From Helianthus annuus (taxonomy: Eukaryota > Streptophyta > Magnoliopsida > Asterales > Asteraceae), in contig NC_035435.2 of NCBI RefSeq assembly GCF_002127325.2, positions 125,710,526 through 125,774,525 of the forward strand: a stretch of 64,000 nt of DNA, in the 5' to 3' direction. Shown one piece after another: positions 1 to 12,438 of the stretch; the first letter of the stretch is position 1, and each line of letters begins with the position of its first letter. The notes beneath the pieces are model-generated. The model had not been told where the DNA came from, did not search any database, and saw nothing but the letters and a program-made list of their open reading frames with translations. A program made the position numbers and the translations under genes.

Positions 1-1229
1 AAAAATATATATATCAAATATATATTTACCCCGTTTTATTTTGTGAAAATCCCACCTCCGATATTTTGTAAATAAAGTCGTGGCGAAATTTACATGTTGA
101 AAACAAGTCAAAAATACATTCGTAACACTTGTGATGAAAATACTTTTAAGTGTTAGGTTTTTAGAAAAATTTCGCCAGAGTTTCCCCTGTAACTGGAGGT
201 GGCCACGCTTTCAAGCGTATCATTTTCTTTTATAAATTCAAACAACAATTTTCTCAATCAACAACAAACAATATTCCAACATCATACTAGTTCAAAAATA
301 TCACAAACACATGAACTTGTGGGTTGTGTAAAAGTGTGTAGTAACTTCCCATTATTTTTAATAGATCTTTCTACTTTTATAAATGAAACCGGTTTCTCGA
401 AAATCTTATTTTTACAGAAAATGCATTTGTACATCTTCTAGTCAGAAAGATCCGGCTTTAAAAATATGATTTCATTTGACATTTGGTTCTTTGAAAATAG
501 CACTTGTAGATCTTTAGATCCACTAGTTTAGAACACTATTTCATAAGAAAAGTTGTTTTTACACAGGTTCATGTTTATGTTGGAAAGGGTTCGTCATCTA
601 GAAACTTTACGACTAAACATAAGGCTAGTTCATGTTTCGTGAACATGATCTAGCGGGGTTTGATGACGATCCATTCCCATACTAGCAATCAACAACAATA
701 AATAATCAAAATAAAACTAGTTTTATAAGTTTTACACTATTATTTACTTATTAACCACCAAGTTTATCACCTTTAGTAGACTTTTAATTTTGATCTTTAG
801 TGTTCATAATTTTCAACCGACAAAATTCTTATTAACCACTTTAGAATAGATCAAAAAGGCGTTTAGAGTCACTTACTACTAGCTCGAGGCTAGGGAAGAA
901 ACTAGACGAAAAATGGATGGTTAATAGCGTTGTGGTGAGGTCCTTGGCAATCCGTAAGCACCGGGTCTCCTCGTACGTGATCCTTCACCCTTGGTTGTAT
1001 TTTAAATTGGCAAGATGGAAACAAAAAAAAAGATGGTGGGTGGGTCTTGGTGGTCGGCCGTAAGTTAAAAAGGAGAAGAAGGAAATTTTGTTAAGTGACT
1101 TTGTGAATGTGAATTATTATCCTTAAGGCTTTCTTATAAATCATTATTTCATAAAACCCATCGGATATTATGCTTGGAAGATATTTGACATTAACTAATA
1201 AAATATACAACAATTGTGGTGGGTGTTCC
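1..1229. other. Non-coding sequence, possibly more of the left LTR
   Basis: No convincing gene is seen here. The segment abuts the shared part of the minus-strand gypsy LTR that begins at 1230. Because the partner LTR at 9959 is truncated on its inner side, the true LTR could extend leftwards through this segment and past the window edge. A TG at 1215 is one alternative terminus. Short open frames here show no family resemblance. Confidence 0.4.
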
Positions 1230-2017
1230 CTAGGGGGAAACCCGATCGGATATGAGGGGGTGGGTTTTAGTTTGTTTTGAACTAACTAGTTAGTACTAGT
1301 TATGTTAAGTTTAGAAATTTAATTTAGTGTAGTAGAGTGTTATGTAATATAACGGGTGTTAGGGTATTCGGGGACCCTAACTGGCTCAGAAAAAGAAAAA
1401 TAGTGTTGATGTCAATATTTTTATGTCCCGGGTTAAGTCCAGTTGTTTGGTTAGATACTGATCCGTTAAAGTGCTTATTAAAGCTTTAAAGTGTCTTTAT
1501 TATTATTTTTAGTGACACAAAGCATTCCCGACACTTTGGAAAGTGTCTTGTATTATTTTTCCGCGTTTTTGCACTTTACTAGTTAGCTTAAATGCTGAAT
1601 TTTTATATTAAAGTGCAGAATTTGTGTTTAAATCATGTTTTAGGCACATCCGGTCACTATAATTATCACCTAGTGACGCAGTTCTACAACCCTCATTTCC
1701 CTACACTCTCTACTAGTGTAGTAAACTATCTCTGGCTCATACAGGCCTTAGAGGCAGTGTCTGCCTGGTGCTGGCTATGTCAGCACGTTTAATGGGTTAT
1801 CCGCTCATTGTGCTACTGTGCTTTGGTGCATCAAGGTTGTCACTAGAGTTCTGTATGTAAATAATGTAGTGACAGTAAATAGAGTATGATGCAAGTATGT
1901 ACATGTATCAACATTCAAGTAGCAGTTTATCCATAAGTTCAAGTAAGCACTGTAATTAAGCAGTAATTAATTATTAATTAGGTCGTACGGATACCTGATT
2001 TAGTGAGGGTTGTCACA
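1230..2017 (-). repeat. 3' LTR of the minus-strand gypsy element (shared part)
   Basis: It aligns along its full length with 9959-10746 at the same length (788 bp). I count roughly a dozen substitutions by eye, i.e. about 1.5-2% divergence, which makes it clearly older than the element at 20519. The outer boundary on the left is uncertain because the other copy is truncated there. Confidence 0.85.
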
Positions 2018-2036
2018 TTCTCCCCCCGTTAGAAAA
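2018..2036 (-). promoter_or_regulatory. Polypurine tract of the minus-strand gypsy element
   Basis: On the minus strand the purine-rich AACGGGGGGAGAA stands directly before the LTR start TGTGACAACC, the expected position of the plus-strand priming site. The preceding GGGACGAAATTT is a word commonly seen before the PPT of plant chromoviruses. Confidence 0.75.
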
Positions 2037-2052
2037 ATTTCGTCCCGAAATT

Positions 2053-3141
2053 TTAAGTTCTGCTTCTAGGTGCAGGGTTCTTGAGAAATAAGTGGGGGTA
2101 TTTTTCTTTCATCCGGTCCTCACGCTCCCAGGTGTATTCAGGACCATGTCTGGCATTCCAACGAACCTTGACGAGCTTGACACTGCTCCGGCGGGTCTTG
2201 TTCACTTTCCAATCCGTAACCTCAACGGGTTCTTCAATGAAGTGGAGCGTGTCGTCAACATGAATTTCGTCGTTAGGAATGACAACGGTATCTTGAGTTG
2301 GACTCTTCCTCAAATTTGATACGTGGAATGTATCGTGAACACCATTCAGTTCAGCAGGTAAGTCCAGCTTGTATGCTACTAGCCCAATTCTTTCCAAAAT
2401 TCTGAACGGACCAATATACCGCGGATTCAACTTCCCACGCTTCCCGAAGCGTGCCACACCCTTCCAGGGTGAGACTTTTAACAAAACCATATCACCTACC
2501 TCAAACTCTAGAGGTTTCCTTTTTCGATCCGCGTAGGCTTTCTGACGGTCACGAGCCGCATTGATGCGATCTCGGATCTGTGTAATCTTATCTGTGGTTT
2601 CCTGGACCACAACAGGACCAACCAACTGTCTATCACCTGCGTCAGACCAACAAAGCGGTGACCTGCACTTGCGCCCATATAAAGCTTCAAATGGCGCGGC
2701 ACCAATACTGGTGTGGTAGCTGTTGTTGTATGAAAATTCGACCAGTGGTAAATGTTTATCCCAGCTACCACCCAAATCCATAACACACGCTCTCAGCATT
2801 TCTTCCAAAGTCTGTATCGTCCGTTCGCTTTGCCCGTCGGTCTGTGGGTGAAACGCGGTGCTCATATTCAATTGCGAGCCAAAAGCTTCTTGGAAGGATT
2901 GCCAAATCCTTGATACGAACCTTCCATCTCTGTCAGAGATGATCGAGAGAGGTACTCCATGGCGTGTAACTACTTCTCTCATGTAAATTTCGGCCAACTT
3001 GCTCGTATTATCCTTCTCTCTGATAGGTAAGAAGTGCGCTGACTTCGTTAATCGGTCCACTATTACCCAAATAGTGTCATGGCCTCTTGGCGTTCTTGGC
3101 AACTTTGTAATAAATCCATTGAGATTTGTTCCCACTTCCAC
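2053..3141 (-). pseudogene. Gypsy pol, 3' part: integrase core and chromodomain-like tail
   Basis: This open frame of about 360 residues is the C-terminal half of a Ty3/gypsy integrase. The DDE core is visible: first Asp in [10 protein letters not shown] near residue 29, second Asp in SDRDGRF near 70, and Glu in [11 protein letters not shown] near 105. After the core come the GPY/F-type region ([15 protein letters not shown]) and a chromodomain-like tail ending [18 protein letters not shown], typical of the Tekay lineage. Integrase inserts the cDNA, and the tail is thought to steer it to chromatin. The segment lies in a different frame from the upstream pol ORF, overlapping it at 3063-3141, so one frameshift splits integrase between its zinc finger and its core. 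It ends about 15 bp before the polypurine tract. Confidence 0.9.
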
Positions 3142-5318
3142 TTGGGAATTTCCGGTTGTTGCAGAAGTCCCGAAGGCTTCTGGTATTCCGCTTTCACCTT
3201 AGCGCATGCTAAACACTTGCTCACATAAACAGCAACATCGCCTTTCATCCCAGGCCACCAATAATAATCTTTAAGATCTTGGTACATCTTATCCGCTCCT
3301 GGATGGATAGAGTACCGCGATTTGTGAGCTTCATCAAAGATAACTTTCCACAAACCTCCAAACAAAGGAACCCAAATCCTTTTCTCAAAACGTAACGTTC
3401 CTTCCTCGTTTGGCACCAATTGCTTCTCCATCCCACGGAGATATTCCTCTTCAAGGTTTCTTTCCTTAAGAGCTTCTTTTTGCGCGGCACAAATGCGCAA
3501 GGAAAGATCTGTTTGGATAATCATCTCTAAAGCCCTAACCCTTATGGGCTTGATTCTTTCTTTTCGACTTAGGGCATCGGCGACCACACTCGCCTTCCCT
3601 GGATGATACTTTATCCCGCAGTCGTAATCATTTAACAACTCAACCCAACGTCTCTGCCTCATATTCAGCTCCTTCTGGTTGAATATGTGTTGTAGGCTCT
3701 TATGATCTGTGAAGATTGTACACTTCGTACCATATAGGTAGTGTCTCCAGATCTTTAACGCAAATATCACTGCGCATAGTTCCAAATCATGTGTGGTATA
3801 GTTCCTTTCGTGTACTTTCAGTTGACACAATGCGTAGGCTATAACTTTCTGGCGTTGCATCAACACGCAACCCAAACCTTGGCGTGAGGCGTCACAGTAT
3901 ACCACGAAATCATCTGTACCTTCCGGTGGGGCTAAGATTGGCGCATTACAAAGCTTATCCTTCAACAGCTGAAACGCTTCTTCCTGTTTGATTCCCCAAT
4001 CAAACTTCTTATCTTTCTGCGTGAGGAGTGTCAATGGTTGAGCGATCTTTGAAAAATCCTCAATGAACCTTCGATAATAGCCAGCCAAACCCAAGAATTG
4101 TCGAATCTCGGTTGGCGTCTTTGGCGTCTCCAAATTCTTGATCGATTCGATCTTGGTGGGATCCACATGAATTCCATCTCCATTTACCACATGTCCAAGA
4201 AACTGGACTTCACGTAGCCAAAACTCGCACTTCGAGAATTTGGCGTACAGCTGCTCCTTCTTCAGCAGCTCCAAAATAGCTCTTAGATGCTGTTCGTGCT
4301 CAGCCTTTGTCTTTGAATAAATCAAAATGTCGTCGATAAACACAATCACGAACTTATCCAAGTACGGCTTGCAAACTCTATTCATCAAATCCATAAAGAC
4401 TGTCGGTGCGTTTGTCAACCCAAACGGCATAACTAGGAACTCGTAGTGTCCATAACGAGTTCTGAAAGCTGTCTTAGGGATACTCTCCTCTTGTATCCTT
4501 AGCTGATGGTACCCAGATCGTAAATCGATCTTCGAGTAAAAGCTTGAACCTTGCAGTTGGTCAAGTAGATCATCGATCCTTGGCAGAGGGTATCTATTCT
4601 TGATTGTTAACTTATTCAACTCCCGGTAGTCAATACACATACGGAAACTACCGTCCTTCTTCTTGACAAACAAGACCGGAGCTCCCCAAGGCGAGAAGCT
4701 TGGTCGGATAAATCCTTTGTCTAACAACTCTTGAAGTTGTGTCGACAATTCCTGCATCTCAGACGGGGCAAGTCGATAAGGTGCCTTAGCCACAGGCGCG
4801 GCGCCTGGAACTAAGTCGATGCGAAACTCCACTTGCCTCTGAGGCGGCAATCCAGGCAAGTCCTCTGGGAAGACTTCTGGATATTCCCTCACGAAAGGGA
4901 TGTCTTCGATTTTCGGCTCAGCAGCTTTCTTATCCACAATGTGTGCCAGGGAGGCAACACATCCCTTTTGTAAACACTTACGAGCTTTCAGGCAACTGAT
5001 AATTCTTAAAGGCGTATCACGCTTCTCTCCATGAACCACAATTGTTTCTCCATCTTCGATTGGGATACGAACGACCTTTTCGGGACAAACAATCTCGGCC
5101 TTGTTACTCGATAGCCAATCCGTTCCCACTACCACATCAAAGCTTCCCAACTCGAAGCTATAATTCCACACACATCCTTGGACAACTTCACTGGTCTCAA
5201 CTAGTTTCCCATTTGTTAATTTGATCGTATATGGGACGTCTAACTTACTAGGCGTCAAACCAAGAATATTCTTAAATTCTAGTGACACGAAGCTATAATC
5301 GGCACCAGTATCAAACAA
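3063..5318 (-). pseudogene. Gypsy pol, 5' part: protease, RT, RNase H, integrase zinc finger
   Basis: This is a 751-residue open frame. In order it shows an aspartic protease (FDTGAD at residues 2-7), reverse transcriptase ([20 protein letters not shown], with the active-site box FIDDILIYS near 326-333), RNase H ([12 protein letters not shown] near 470, later [10 protein letters not shown]), and the HHCC zinc finger of integrase near 665-710 (CLACAK holds the cysteines). The ORF's first Met lies inside the protease, so it is not a genuine start; protease and gag were once joined. The catalytic residues I can check are intact, so damage is limited to frameshifts at either end: one before the protease (around 5320-5340) and one before the integrase core (around 3100). 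Lineage by sequence: chromovirus, Tekay-like. Confidence 0.92.
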
Positions 5319-6504
5319 AATAGATGCAAAAGTTTTGTTTGTTAGAGAACGTACCAGTAATCACGCCTGGATCCTGGCATGCTTCACAAACTCCGATGCT
5401 GGATGTTCTTTCACGGTCTTGTTTCAACTTCGGGCATTCCCTCTTAAGATGTCCAATGTCCCCACAATGGAAGCATCCTGGCACTCGGCCATTTCCTTTC
5501 CCATTTCCACCTTGAGCGTTGTTACTGTTTTCTCCTTGTCTGGGACTCTTCATCCCACAACCATCCTTGTTGTGTCCTTTCCCCCCGCACCTAGGCTTCC
5601 GACATCCACATTCATGGTGATACTTGCACCCAACACGTCTTGGTTTAGTTTCTAAGTAAATCTTATCATTGACCTGTTTGTTGTTAGGGCAATCTTTCTT
5701 GAAATGCCCTTTGTCTCCGTAGTCAAAACAACCTCGAATAGATCTTTGTTCATCATTATTCGTTCGGGTATCTTATGTGAGCTTCCTTTTGTTCTTTCCG
5801 GACGACTCTACCTAAGTCTCCTTGTCAGGGTTTACAAGTTTTTTTCTAGTCTAATGGCTTCCGTAACGAGTGCCAAGCCCATCTTACTTGCAGCCATAGT
5901 TGTTGGTGGCGTAGATGCTGTCATTAAGGTCAGGACTTTAGGTGCCAGTTCCCAAATGAAATGTCCTAATTTCCTCAATTCTGGTTCCACTAAGTACGGA
6001 ACGAATCGTGCCAAATCATGAAGTCTTTGCATGAATTCCAACATTTTCGGACCTTCCATTATCAGGCTCTGGAATTCACCTTCTAACCTCTGGGTTTCTG
6101 TTTGGGCGCAATACTTCTTACGCATTATTCCTTTCAACTCATCCCAAGTCAACGCGTATGCTGTAGTTAGGCCCATTATTCAAACCTGAAGATTCCACCA
6201 TAATCGAGCTCCATCTTGAAATAACTTAGAAACGTACGGGACTTGTTGTTCTGGCGAACAAAACCACTCATTCGAAAGATGGATTCCATACTTTCAATCC
6301 ATTTCACAAAAGCTATGGCACCCCAGTGTCGTCGAACTTCGGAGGCTTGTAATTGAGGAAGTGCCAGTAGGAACAACCGTTATTTTCTGAGGTGCCTCTG
6401 CTAGGTCCGGAGCGTAGGGCCTCGTGCTGTGCTATAGCTGCAGCAATTATCTTTTGAAGTTCCGCCTCTGAGGTGGGCATGCGCATTTCGCGTCTTGGTG
6501 GCAT
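5311..6504 (-). pseudogene. Gypsy gag, frameshifted
   Basis: Capsid/nucleocapsid polyprotein remnant in several frames. It starts MPPRREMRMPTSEAELQ at 6504, a common start for this lineage. The capsid region then continues in another frame from about 6376 (ending near 6176, where a stop and frame change occur), followed by YALTWDELKGIMRKKYCAQ. The nucleocapsid end has a CCHC zinc knuckle, CFHCGDIGHLKREC (spacing C-X2-C-X4-H-X4-C), near 5470. Gag would coat the element RNA. At least three frame breaks are needed to read it through, so it is non-functional. It runs directly into pol at 5318. Confidence 0.85.
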
Positions 6505-6724
6505 CTTCTAAAAGATGTTTCACGTAGGTTAGGTCATAGCAGGTAAAACGTACGTATGTATTCAACAATATCAGCACATAACATCTCATGCTATAAATAA
6601 ATCAGCCACATAGCATCCCATGTCATAGAACATAAACAATAGATCACTGCGATTGTATAGCCATAAATCGAGACCAGAATGTAAGGCTTATAGGTACACA
6701 ACTGTATCATACAACATCAATGAC

Positions 6725-7260
6725 TTAGTAGGGGACGACCCTAGACAAGCCGTGAGATCGCTGGACGTATTCAGGAATCCTTGGTTTGTCCATCTTCAAA
6801 TTCCAGAACTCCACCTCAAACTTTTGGATTCCATTCCTAGAACCACATTTCTTCTCAATCATTTCCTTGAGCTCGTCCCAGCTCAGTGCATAAGCAGCAT
6901 CCTGTGCCAAGGCCTGACTTTGATGGTCCCACCATGAGAGTGTGCCATCTAGAAATGACCCCGAGGTAAAGGTAACACTCTGTTGGGGTGAACTGTTAGT
7001 CATTCTTAGTATGAAGTCAATCTTTTCGGACCAACGAACAAATGTAACGGCGCCTCCTGTTCCGTTGAAGTTCAAAGGCTTGTAGTTCAGGTGTTGCTCA
7101 TAGGTGCAGTCAGTTGGAGGGTTATTTCCAGTAGTGCCATTGCTGTGCTAAAAGCGGAGAGCTTCATGTCGTGTAATTGCCTGGGAGTTGCGTTTTTGCA
7201 GCTCGGCTTCTATCCTTGGCAACGTACTGGTGTTTGTGTCATGCCTGGGTGGCATTCTCT
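6725..7260 (-). pseudogene. Second, partial gag fragment upstream of the main gag
   Basis: On the minus strand this starts MPPRHDTNTSTLPRIEAELQ at 7260, stops after about 36 residues, and resumes around 7075 in a capsid-like frame (VTFVRWSEKIDFILRMTN, later YALSWDELKEMIEKKCGS). It ends RSHGLSRVVPY near 6725. It corresponds to the first ~170 residues of the gag at 5311-6504 but is clearly diverged from it, so it comes from a different copy of the family rather than a recent local duplication. Its position between the main gag and the spacer shows that the 5' half of the element is a patchwork. Confidence 0.75.
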
Positions 7261-9958
7261 TTTGCCGAAGTGGCATGAAGCGGGTTAGACATCATCTCAA
7301 TTGTCTAGGAGATATATAGCACCATAAGCCATCATTGATGTCTGTCGTTAAGGACATGCAAAAACCAACTAAACTATGTAGATAGGATAAGTCGGATATC
7401 GAACCAGAGGAGGATTGTGGAAAGTGTCGTAATGAAAAGTTTTAATTAACTACTACAGAATTGGAAAACAGTTTGTTTGATTGTGAAAAGTATCTAAATT
7501 AACGAACAAAAATTGTGTTTTAAATCAATGAGAAGAAAGATGGTTCCTCCAGATTTCAGGTTTTGTAGTTAACTTCAATTATGTGTTTAATCATTACCTA
7601 CATAGACATAGGTGTTTAACCTAATTCATCAATTGTGATAACCAACGACTAAGTACTCCGGTCAATACATAACGGGAGGTTATCGAATGATTATCAATTA
7701 CAATTACAAACCCTAACCCCATGTCAAATATATCCCAATTACTAGAACTCTCGGGAACTGAATGCTTAGAAATTAAGGTTTAAATAAATGCAATTGTCTA
7801 CAATCAATAAATCAAATCAAGGTGAAAAGCATCGAATGCTTAGATCACCGAGTTATACGATTGTCACAAACACATAAAATTATCCAACTTACAAAACCCT
7901 CTATCCGGAGGAAACCATAAAAACTAGCCGCTCATGACGGTGAGATGATCTTCGCCTGTTGAGAAGTGGCTGACTTCCTTCCGCCGTCCAAGGTGACTGA
8001 TGATGATCGATGATATTAGATTGTTGTTGACTTTAGATGTTGCCGCCCCCCAACCTTTTCGTCCAACCCTCTACCGTCCAAAGTCAAGCCCAAAGATGAT
8101 TCTTGTTTTAGTATTGGCCCAATCTAAAGTCTACACCCAAAGAAGTCCCATGTGCCTTCCTTTTCACGTGTGTGGGCTGCATCCAATTCGTCTCCCATGT
8201 GCAGCCCACTATGGCTTCATGTGTTTAGAAGTCCAAAACCAATAATGATGTTGTGTGTTTGTTCCAATATATGTCTGCCTCAAAAATCGTGAGTCCCCCA
8301 AAAACTCTAATGTGGCCGTCAACTATTAATATTGTGATGGTGATGGATGTTGACCAAGACCCTAATGATGATGTGTTCTTATTACAAACTCCTCAAACAA
8401 GTCACGTGAAGGTGTAAGATGATGTGAATGTTGTTGACTTCAACCCTTGTCTGCTATCATGATGATGTCCAATTAATGTTGACTTTGTGTGCCTTGATAG
8501 TGTATATTATAAAAATTGATAATCTCAATCACAATTTTCCATCAAAAGATATGATGATGATGGATGATTCACGTGAGTTGGTGCTGCCACATAGGGTTTT
8601 TCAACAGAAAACTATTAAAACCCACTTTCTTTAAAAGCCGCACATGCCCTTTGTATCCTCAATCCGTAGCCTATGGTTTAATACCGTAGGTTACGGTAGC
8701 AACCTGCTGTAACTTTTGTTTCTTCTCAACCGTAAGTTACGAGATGGAACCATAAGCTACATATTAACTTTCACATAATAACACACCAGCCCCTGGATTT
8801 CATGGTTCCGCGTTTCTTTCACATCCAAGCTATCACTTGACCCGAACAATCTTCCGACTAACACCTTTCGCTATGTTTATCATCCACGTTAGTTCCACAT
8901 CATCGTAAGCACTTTAAATTCACCGAATTACGCGATTGACCTGCACAACCACAAACTTTCGTAGTGCACATATTCCAAACGTATAATCACGTAAACGACA
9001 ACAAATCACACAAAATATGCACGTTAACACTCGGATTTCACAACCTCCATCACATCCCCACACTTAACGTTGATTGTCCTCAAGCAACCATCACAAACAT
9101 TACTCACCTTATTAACAAATCACCATTAAATCCCTTACCGAATCAACAATTTAAGGTCCCAAGTCATACCCGTCCCATAGACTGACACAATCGAGATTGA
9201 CAATCTGACAGATAAGTTATATGGTTTTAAAACAATTTAAGACTTGCCTAACTAAAACTAACATGCTTATGATACTACACACATGCCACACGCCCCTCAC
9301 AACAATCACTCCTCTCGGTTTAATCAAGACTAGCGTGTAATGTGCTAGTATATATTTCACTCAACCAACTATGTTACCTTGCAATCATAAGCTTGTATAG
9401 CAATCATACCTCCATTGTATCAAATAACGTAACACATATCAAAAGGACTTTTCAGGTTTTGGGTTACGGGTAAAGGTAGGGAATTATTTTTGGGTTTTTA
9501 TGTTTATATGGCGAACACAAACGAATACCAAACCATGACAACTTATTCACAATAAATACTAACACATTGGGTTATTTTTCAACCCATTTATTGAACACGA
9601 ACATAGCAATGATTTATGTTTTTTTTTTCATTCTTTTCTCTTTTTTTTTCAATTTTTTTTCTTTTTTTTTTCAACAAATATCTAACACACAGTTTTCATT
9701 CATGGTTGGTGATCAAACAGGTCAAACAAGGTGTAGCAAACGAAAGGTGAAAGGCTCAACATGGTTAACTAAGGTGGGTGGATAAACAATCAACATGAAA
9801 CAATGAAAGGATCCTAATGCCTTTATCATCTATGTGTATACGCTAAACCACAGTCTCGGCACGTATTAAACCACACAAGTTCTAACACAAAGCAACATAT
9901 GGCCTACACTCAGCAAATGAACATGTATAGTAATTCAACTAACAACTAGTAGGCTCAA
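7261..9958. other. Retroelement-type non-coding spacer (Tat/Athila-like)
   Basis: No coding sequence is recognised. At 9055-9090 the string CCCCACACTTAA is followed by TTGTCCTCAAGC, the same arrangement as at 62639-62676 and 63920-63950. Nearby AAGGACTTTTC (9443) and TCCTAATGCCT (9811) also recur near the right end of the window in the same order. Read on the minus strand, 'GAGGACAA...AAGTGTGGGG' is the word pair I associate with the region after pol in Tat/Athila retroelements. Around 8655-8760 there are several degenerate copies of a CCGTARGYTACGG-like palindromic word. The right edge at 9958 is an abrupt junction with the truncated LTR. Confidence 0.5.
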
Positions 9959-10746
9959 CTAGGGGGAAACCCGATCGGATATGAGGGGGTGGGTTTTAGT
10001 TTGTTTTGAACTAACTAGTTAGTGCTAGTTATGTTAAGTTTAGGAATTTAATTTAGTGTAGTAGAGTGTTATGTAATATAACGGGTGTTAGGGTATTCGG
10101 GGACCCTAACTGGCTCAGAAAAAGAAAAATAGTGTTGATGTCAATATTTTTATGTCCCGGGTTAAGTCCAGTTGTTTGGATGGATACTGATCCGTTAAAG
10201 TGCTTATTAAAGCTTTAAAGTGTCTTTATTATCATTTTTAGTGACACAAAGAGTTCCCGACACTTTGGAAAGTGTCTTGTATTATTTTTCCGCGTTTTTG
10301 CACTTTACTAGTTAGCTTAAATGCTGAATTTTTATATTAAAGTGCAGAATTTGTGTTTAAATCATGTTTTAGGCACATTCGGTCACTATAATTATCACCT
10401 AGTGACGCAGTTCTACAACCCTCATTTCCCTACACTCTCTACTAGTGTAGTAAACTATCTCTGGCTCATACAGGCCTTAGAGGCAGTGTCTGCCTGGTGC
10501 TGGCTATGTCAGTACGTTTAATGGGTTATCAGTTCATTGTGCTACTGTGCTTTGGTGCATCAAGGTTGTCACTAGAGTTCTGTATGTAAATAATGTAGTG
10601 ACAGTAAATAGAGTATGATGCAAGTATGTACATGTATCAACATTCAAGTAGCAGTTTATCCATAAGTTCAAGTAAGCACAGTAATTAAGCAGTAATTAAT
10701 TATTAATTAGGTCGTACGGATACCTGGTTTAGTGAGGGTTGTCACA
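9959..10746 (-). repeat. 5' LTR of the minus-strand gypsy element (inner end truncated)
   Basis: This is the direct-repeat partner of 1230-2017. In coding orientation it begins TGTGACAACC at 10746. Its inner end at 9959 breaks off into unrelated sequence, with no primer binding site beside it. A functional 5' LTR would be followed by a tRNA-complementary PBS; its absence supports a deletion or recombination at this junction. Confidence 0.8.
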
Positions 10747-11741
10747 ATCGGGATGGAAAACGGGTCAACCGAGAAGGAGAAATGGACAAAACAGAAACCA
10801 CCAAATGGACACATCGTCGCCGACACCATCATGGGCCGTTGTTGGCGACGCCAACCTGTTATCTCCGTATCCCATTTTTGTCCATAGACAATAAAATAGA
10901 GCGTCGAGAATAAACGAGGAAACAACACACCGTCGCCGACGCCCTTCGCTGCACCAGATCGTTAATTTGGAGTTTTGAACAATTGGGGGACGAGTTATAA
11001 CAAGAGTTTTCACCATTTCTTAGGGAGTTACGCAATATTTGAGTTTTGAACTTGATCTTGAAGCCAAGAAACCACCCACCATCATCTCCTTTCATACCAA
11101 TTCATCCACATCAATTCCGAATCACCGAAACCCTAATCCTCCACCATCACAATCACCATCCAATTCACCATCCATCTACCTCCATAATCCATCACAAACC
11201 CTAAACTAATCATCCTCATCCTCAAAGCTTCAAGATGACCAAGTTTGAGTTCTCATCATCCAGTGATCGCGTTCATTCAACTAGCCAACCGTGTATGATT
11301 AACGTTTTTTTTTTTTTTTTGAATTATTATATGCATACCACCATAAATGAGATCTTTGCATATGTTGGGCTATTTGTTTCTCATTGATCCGTTATGGATT
11401 CTCGACATTGAAACCATGTATACAAATAGAACCAGTCAGCTCAATATAGCCAACCGGGGAACTAGATTGATTTTTACTCTTGGCACTGTAAAGGAGTTTC
11501 TCTATTTTGTGTCTAGCATAGCATGGAGGTGGAGTGATGGCGTTGGAATTTAATAATCGACAGGGTTGTGTATAAACTAACCTGCTATTTTTCTGTATAA
11601 GCACATAACCCACTCAGACCCGTCATTGTTCACTTTTATCCTTGTTTTAGAATTGTCCATTCTAGAATATTAACTTTTCTTCATGTTTTATAAGTGCCCA
11701 TTCTAACCCTCTTGAAGCTTAGCTTAACTCAAAAGTCAAAG
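10747..11741. other. Unassigned non-coding sequence
   Basis: There is no recognisable gene or element. The interval 11085-11245 is rich in CCATC/AATC words and has the look of a plant 5' UTR, with an ATG at 11234. The frame that follows is short and matches no family I know. A poly-T run lies near 11307. Confidence 0.4.
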
Positions 11742-11754
11742 CCACCCATGGTTT

Positions 11755-12056
11755 TTTTTTTTTTGAACGATAAGGAACAACGTGCCAACCACTGTGACAC
11801 CGAGCGTAGTGGTCAAGATTGACTACTCGAACGTCGCCAGCCGCGTGGCTCTCCTAGATACACGAAAACTCGACCTCCACCAGCTCGAAGGCACGACAGT
11901 GGAATAATCGGTAAAATCTCGCCTCCCATCCAAGACGAACCGTCGCCATCCTTATTCGCCCTTCACCTGGATGCCGCAGAAAATAATGGGGAGAGTGGGA
12001 ATCGAAGCTAAGTCACAAGGAACACCAAGTCTTTTCGCAACCACTACCTCATTAGC
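11755..12056 (-). mobile_element. SINE (tRNA-derived), about 300 bp
   Basis: Read on the minus strand, it begins GCTAATGAGGTAGTGGTTGC, containing an A-box-like Pol III motif, then has a B-box-like CTTCGATTCCC about 50 bp later, and ends in a poly(A) tail (T run at 11755-11764 on the plus strand). A perfect 13-bp target duplication, CCACCCATGGTTT, flanks it at 11742-11754 and 12057-12069. Structure and flanks are diagnostic of target-primed retrotransposition. No coding capacity is expected. Confidence 0.9.
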
Positions 12057-12438
12057 CCACCCATGGTTTCTTAAATGCCCAAAATTGAATGTTTTGTTTA
12101 ACCCATCACATCTCATTCTTCTTCTATATCTATATGTCACGTACCAAAGACTTATGTTATTATATTTTGCACATAGTGGTTTTTTTTATTATTTACTCTT
12201 AAATCAATAGTATTTTTTTTTTTTGTAATTTACTCTTAAACCAAAGCTTAATTTATACTATATACTAAAAGAAACCACTTTAGGGACACTTGTCATCATA
12301 TTAGGCCATCTCTTATAAATAATTATTATTTTAGTTTAATCTGTTCTAATTAATTATAGATAATCCTCCTACTAAATATTATTTCATTTAATATCTTATA
12401 TTATAGATAACCCTCCTACTAAATATTATTAGTTTAAT

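Larger units (their letters stand above)
1230..10746 (-). mobile_element. Rearranged Ty3/gypsy (Tekay-like chromovirus) element
   Basis: Two 788-bp direct repeats (1230-2017 and 9959-10746) flank minus-strand gag and pol remnants. In coding direction both repeats begin TGTGACAACC. The order gag, protease, reverse transcriptase, RNase H, integrase, chromodomain-like tail is that of chromoviruses. The frames are disrupted in gag, at the gag-protease junction and inside integrase, so the element is dead. No matching 5-bp target duplication was found. The 5' side (6505-9958) holds a second gag fragment and foreign spacer where the primer binding site and leader should be, so this is a rearranged composite rather than a simple insertion. 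Confidence 0.85.

Noticed and set aside
1215..10746. 5-bp target duplication for the minus-strand gypsy element
   Set aside because: Flanking pentamers (ACAAT or others on the left, ATCGG on the right) do not match, and the boundaries are uncertain because one LTR is truncated.
11234..11553. Possible small gene after the UTR-like stretch
   Set aside because: The frame following ATG at 11234 is short and ends near a poly-T run. The frame at 11347-11553 has no recognisable domain or splice partner.
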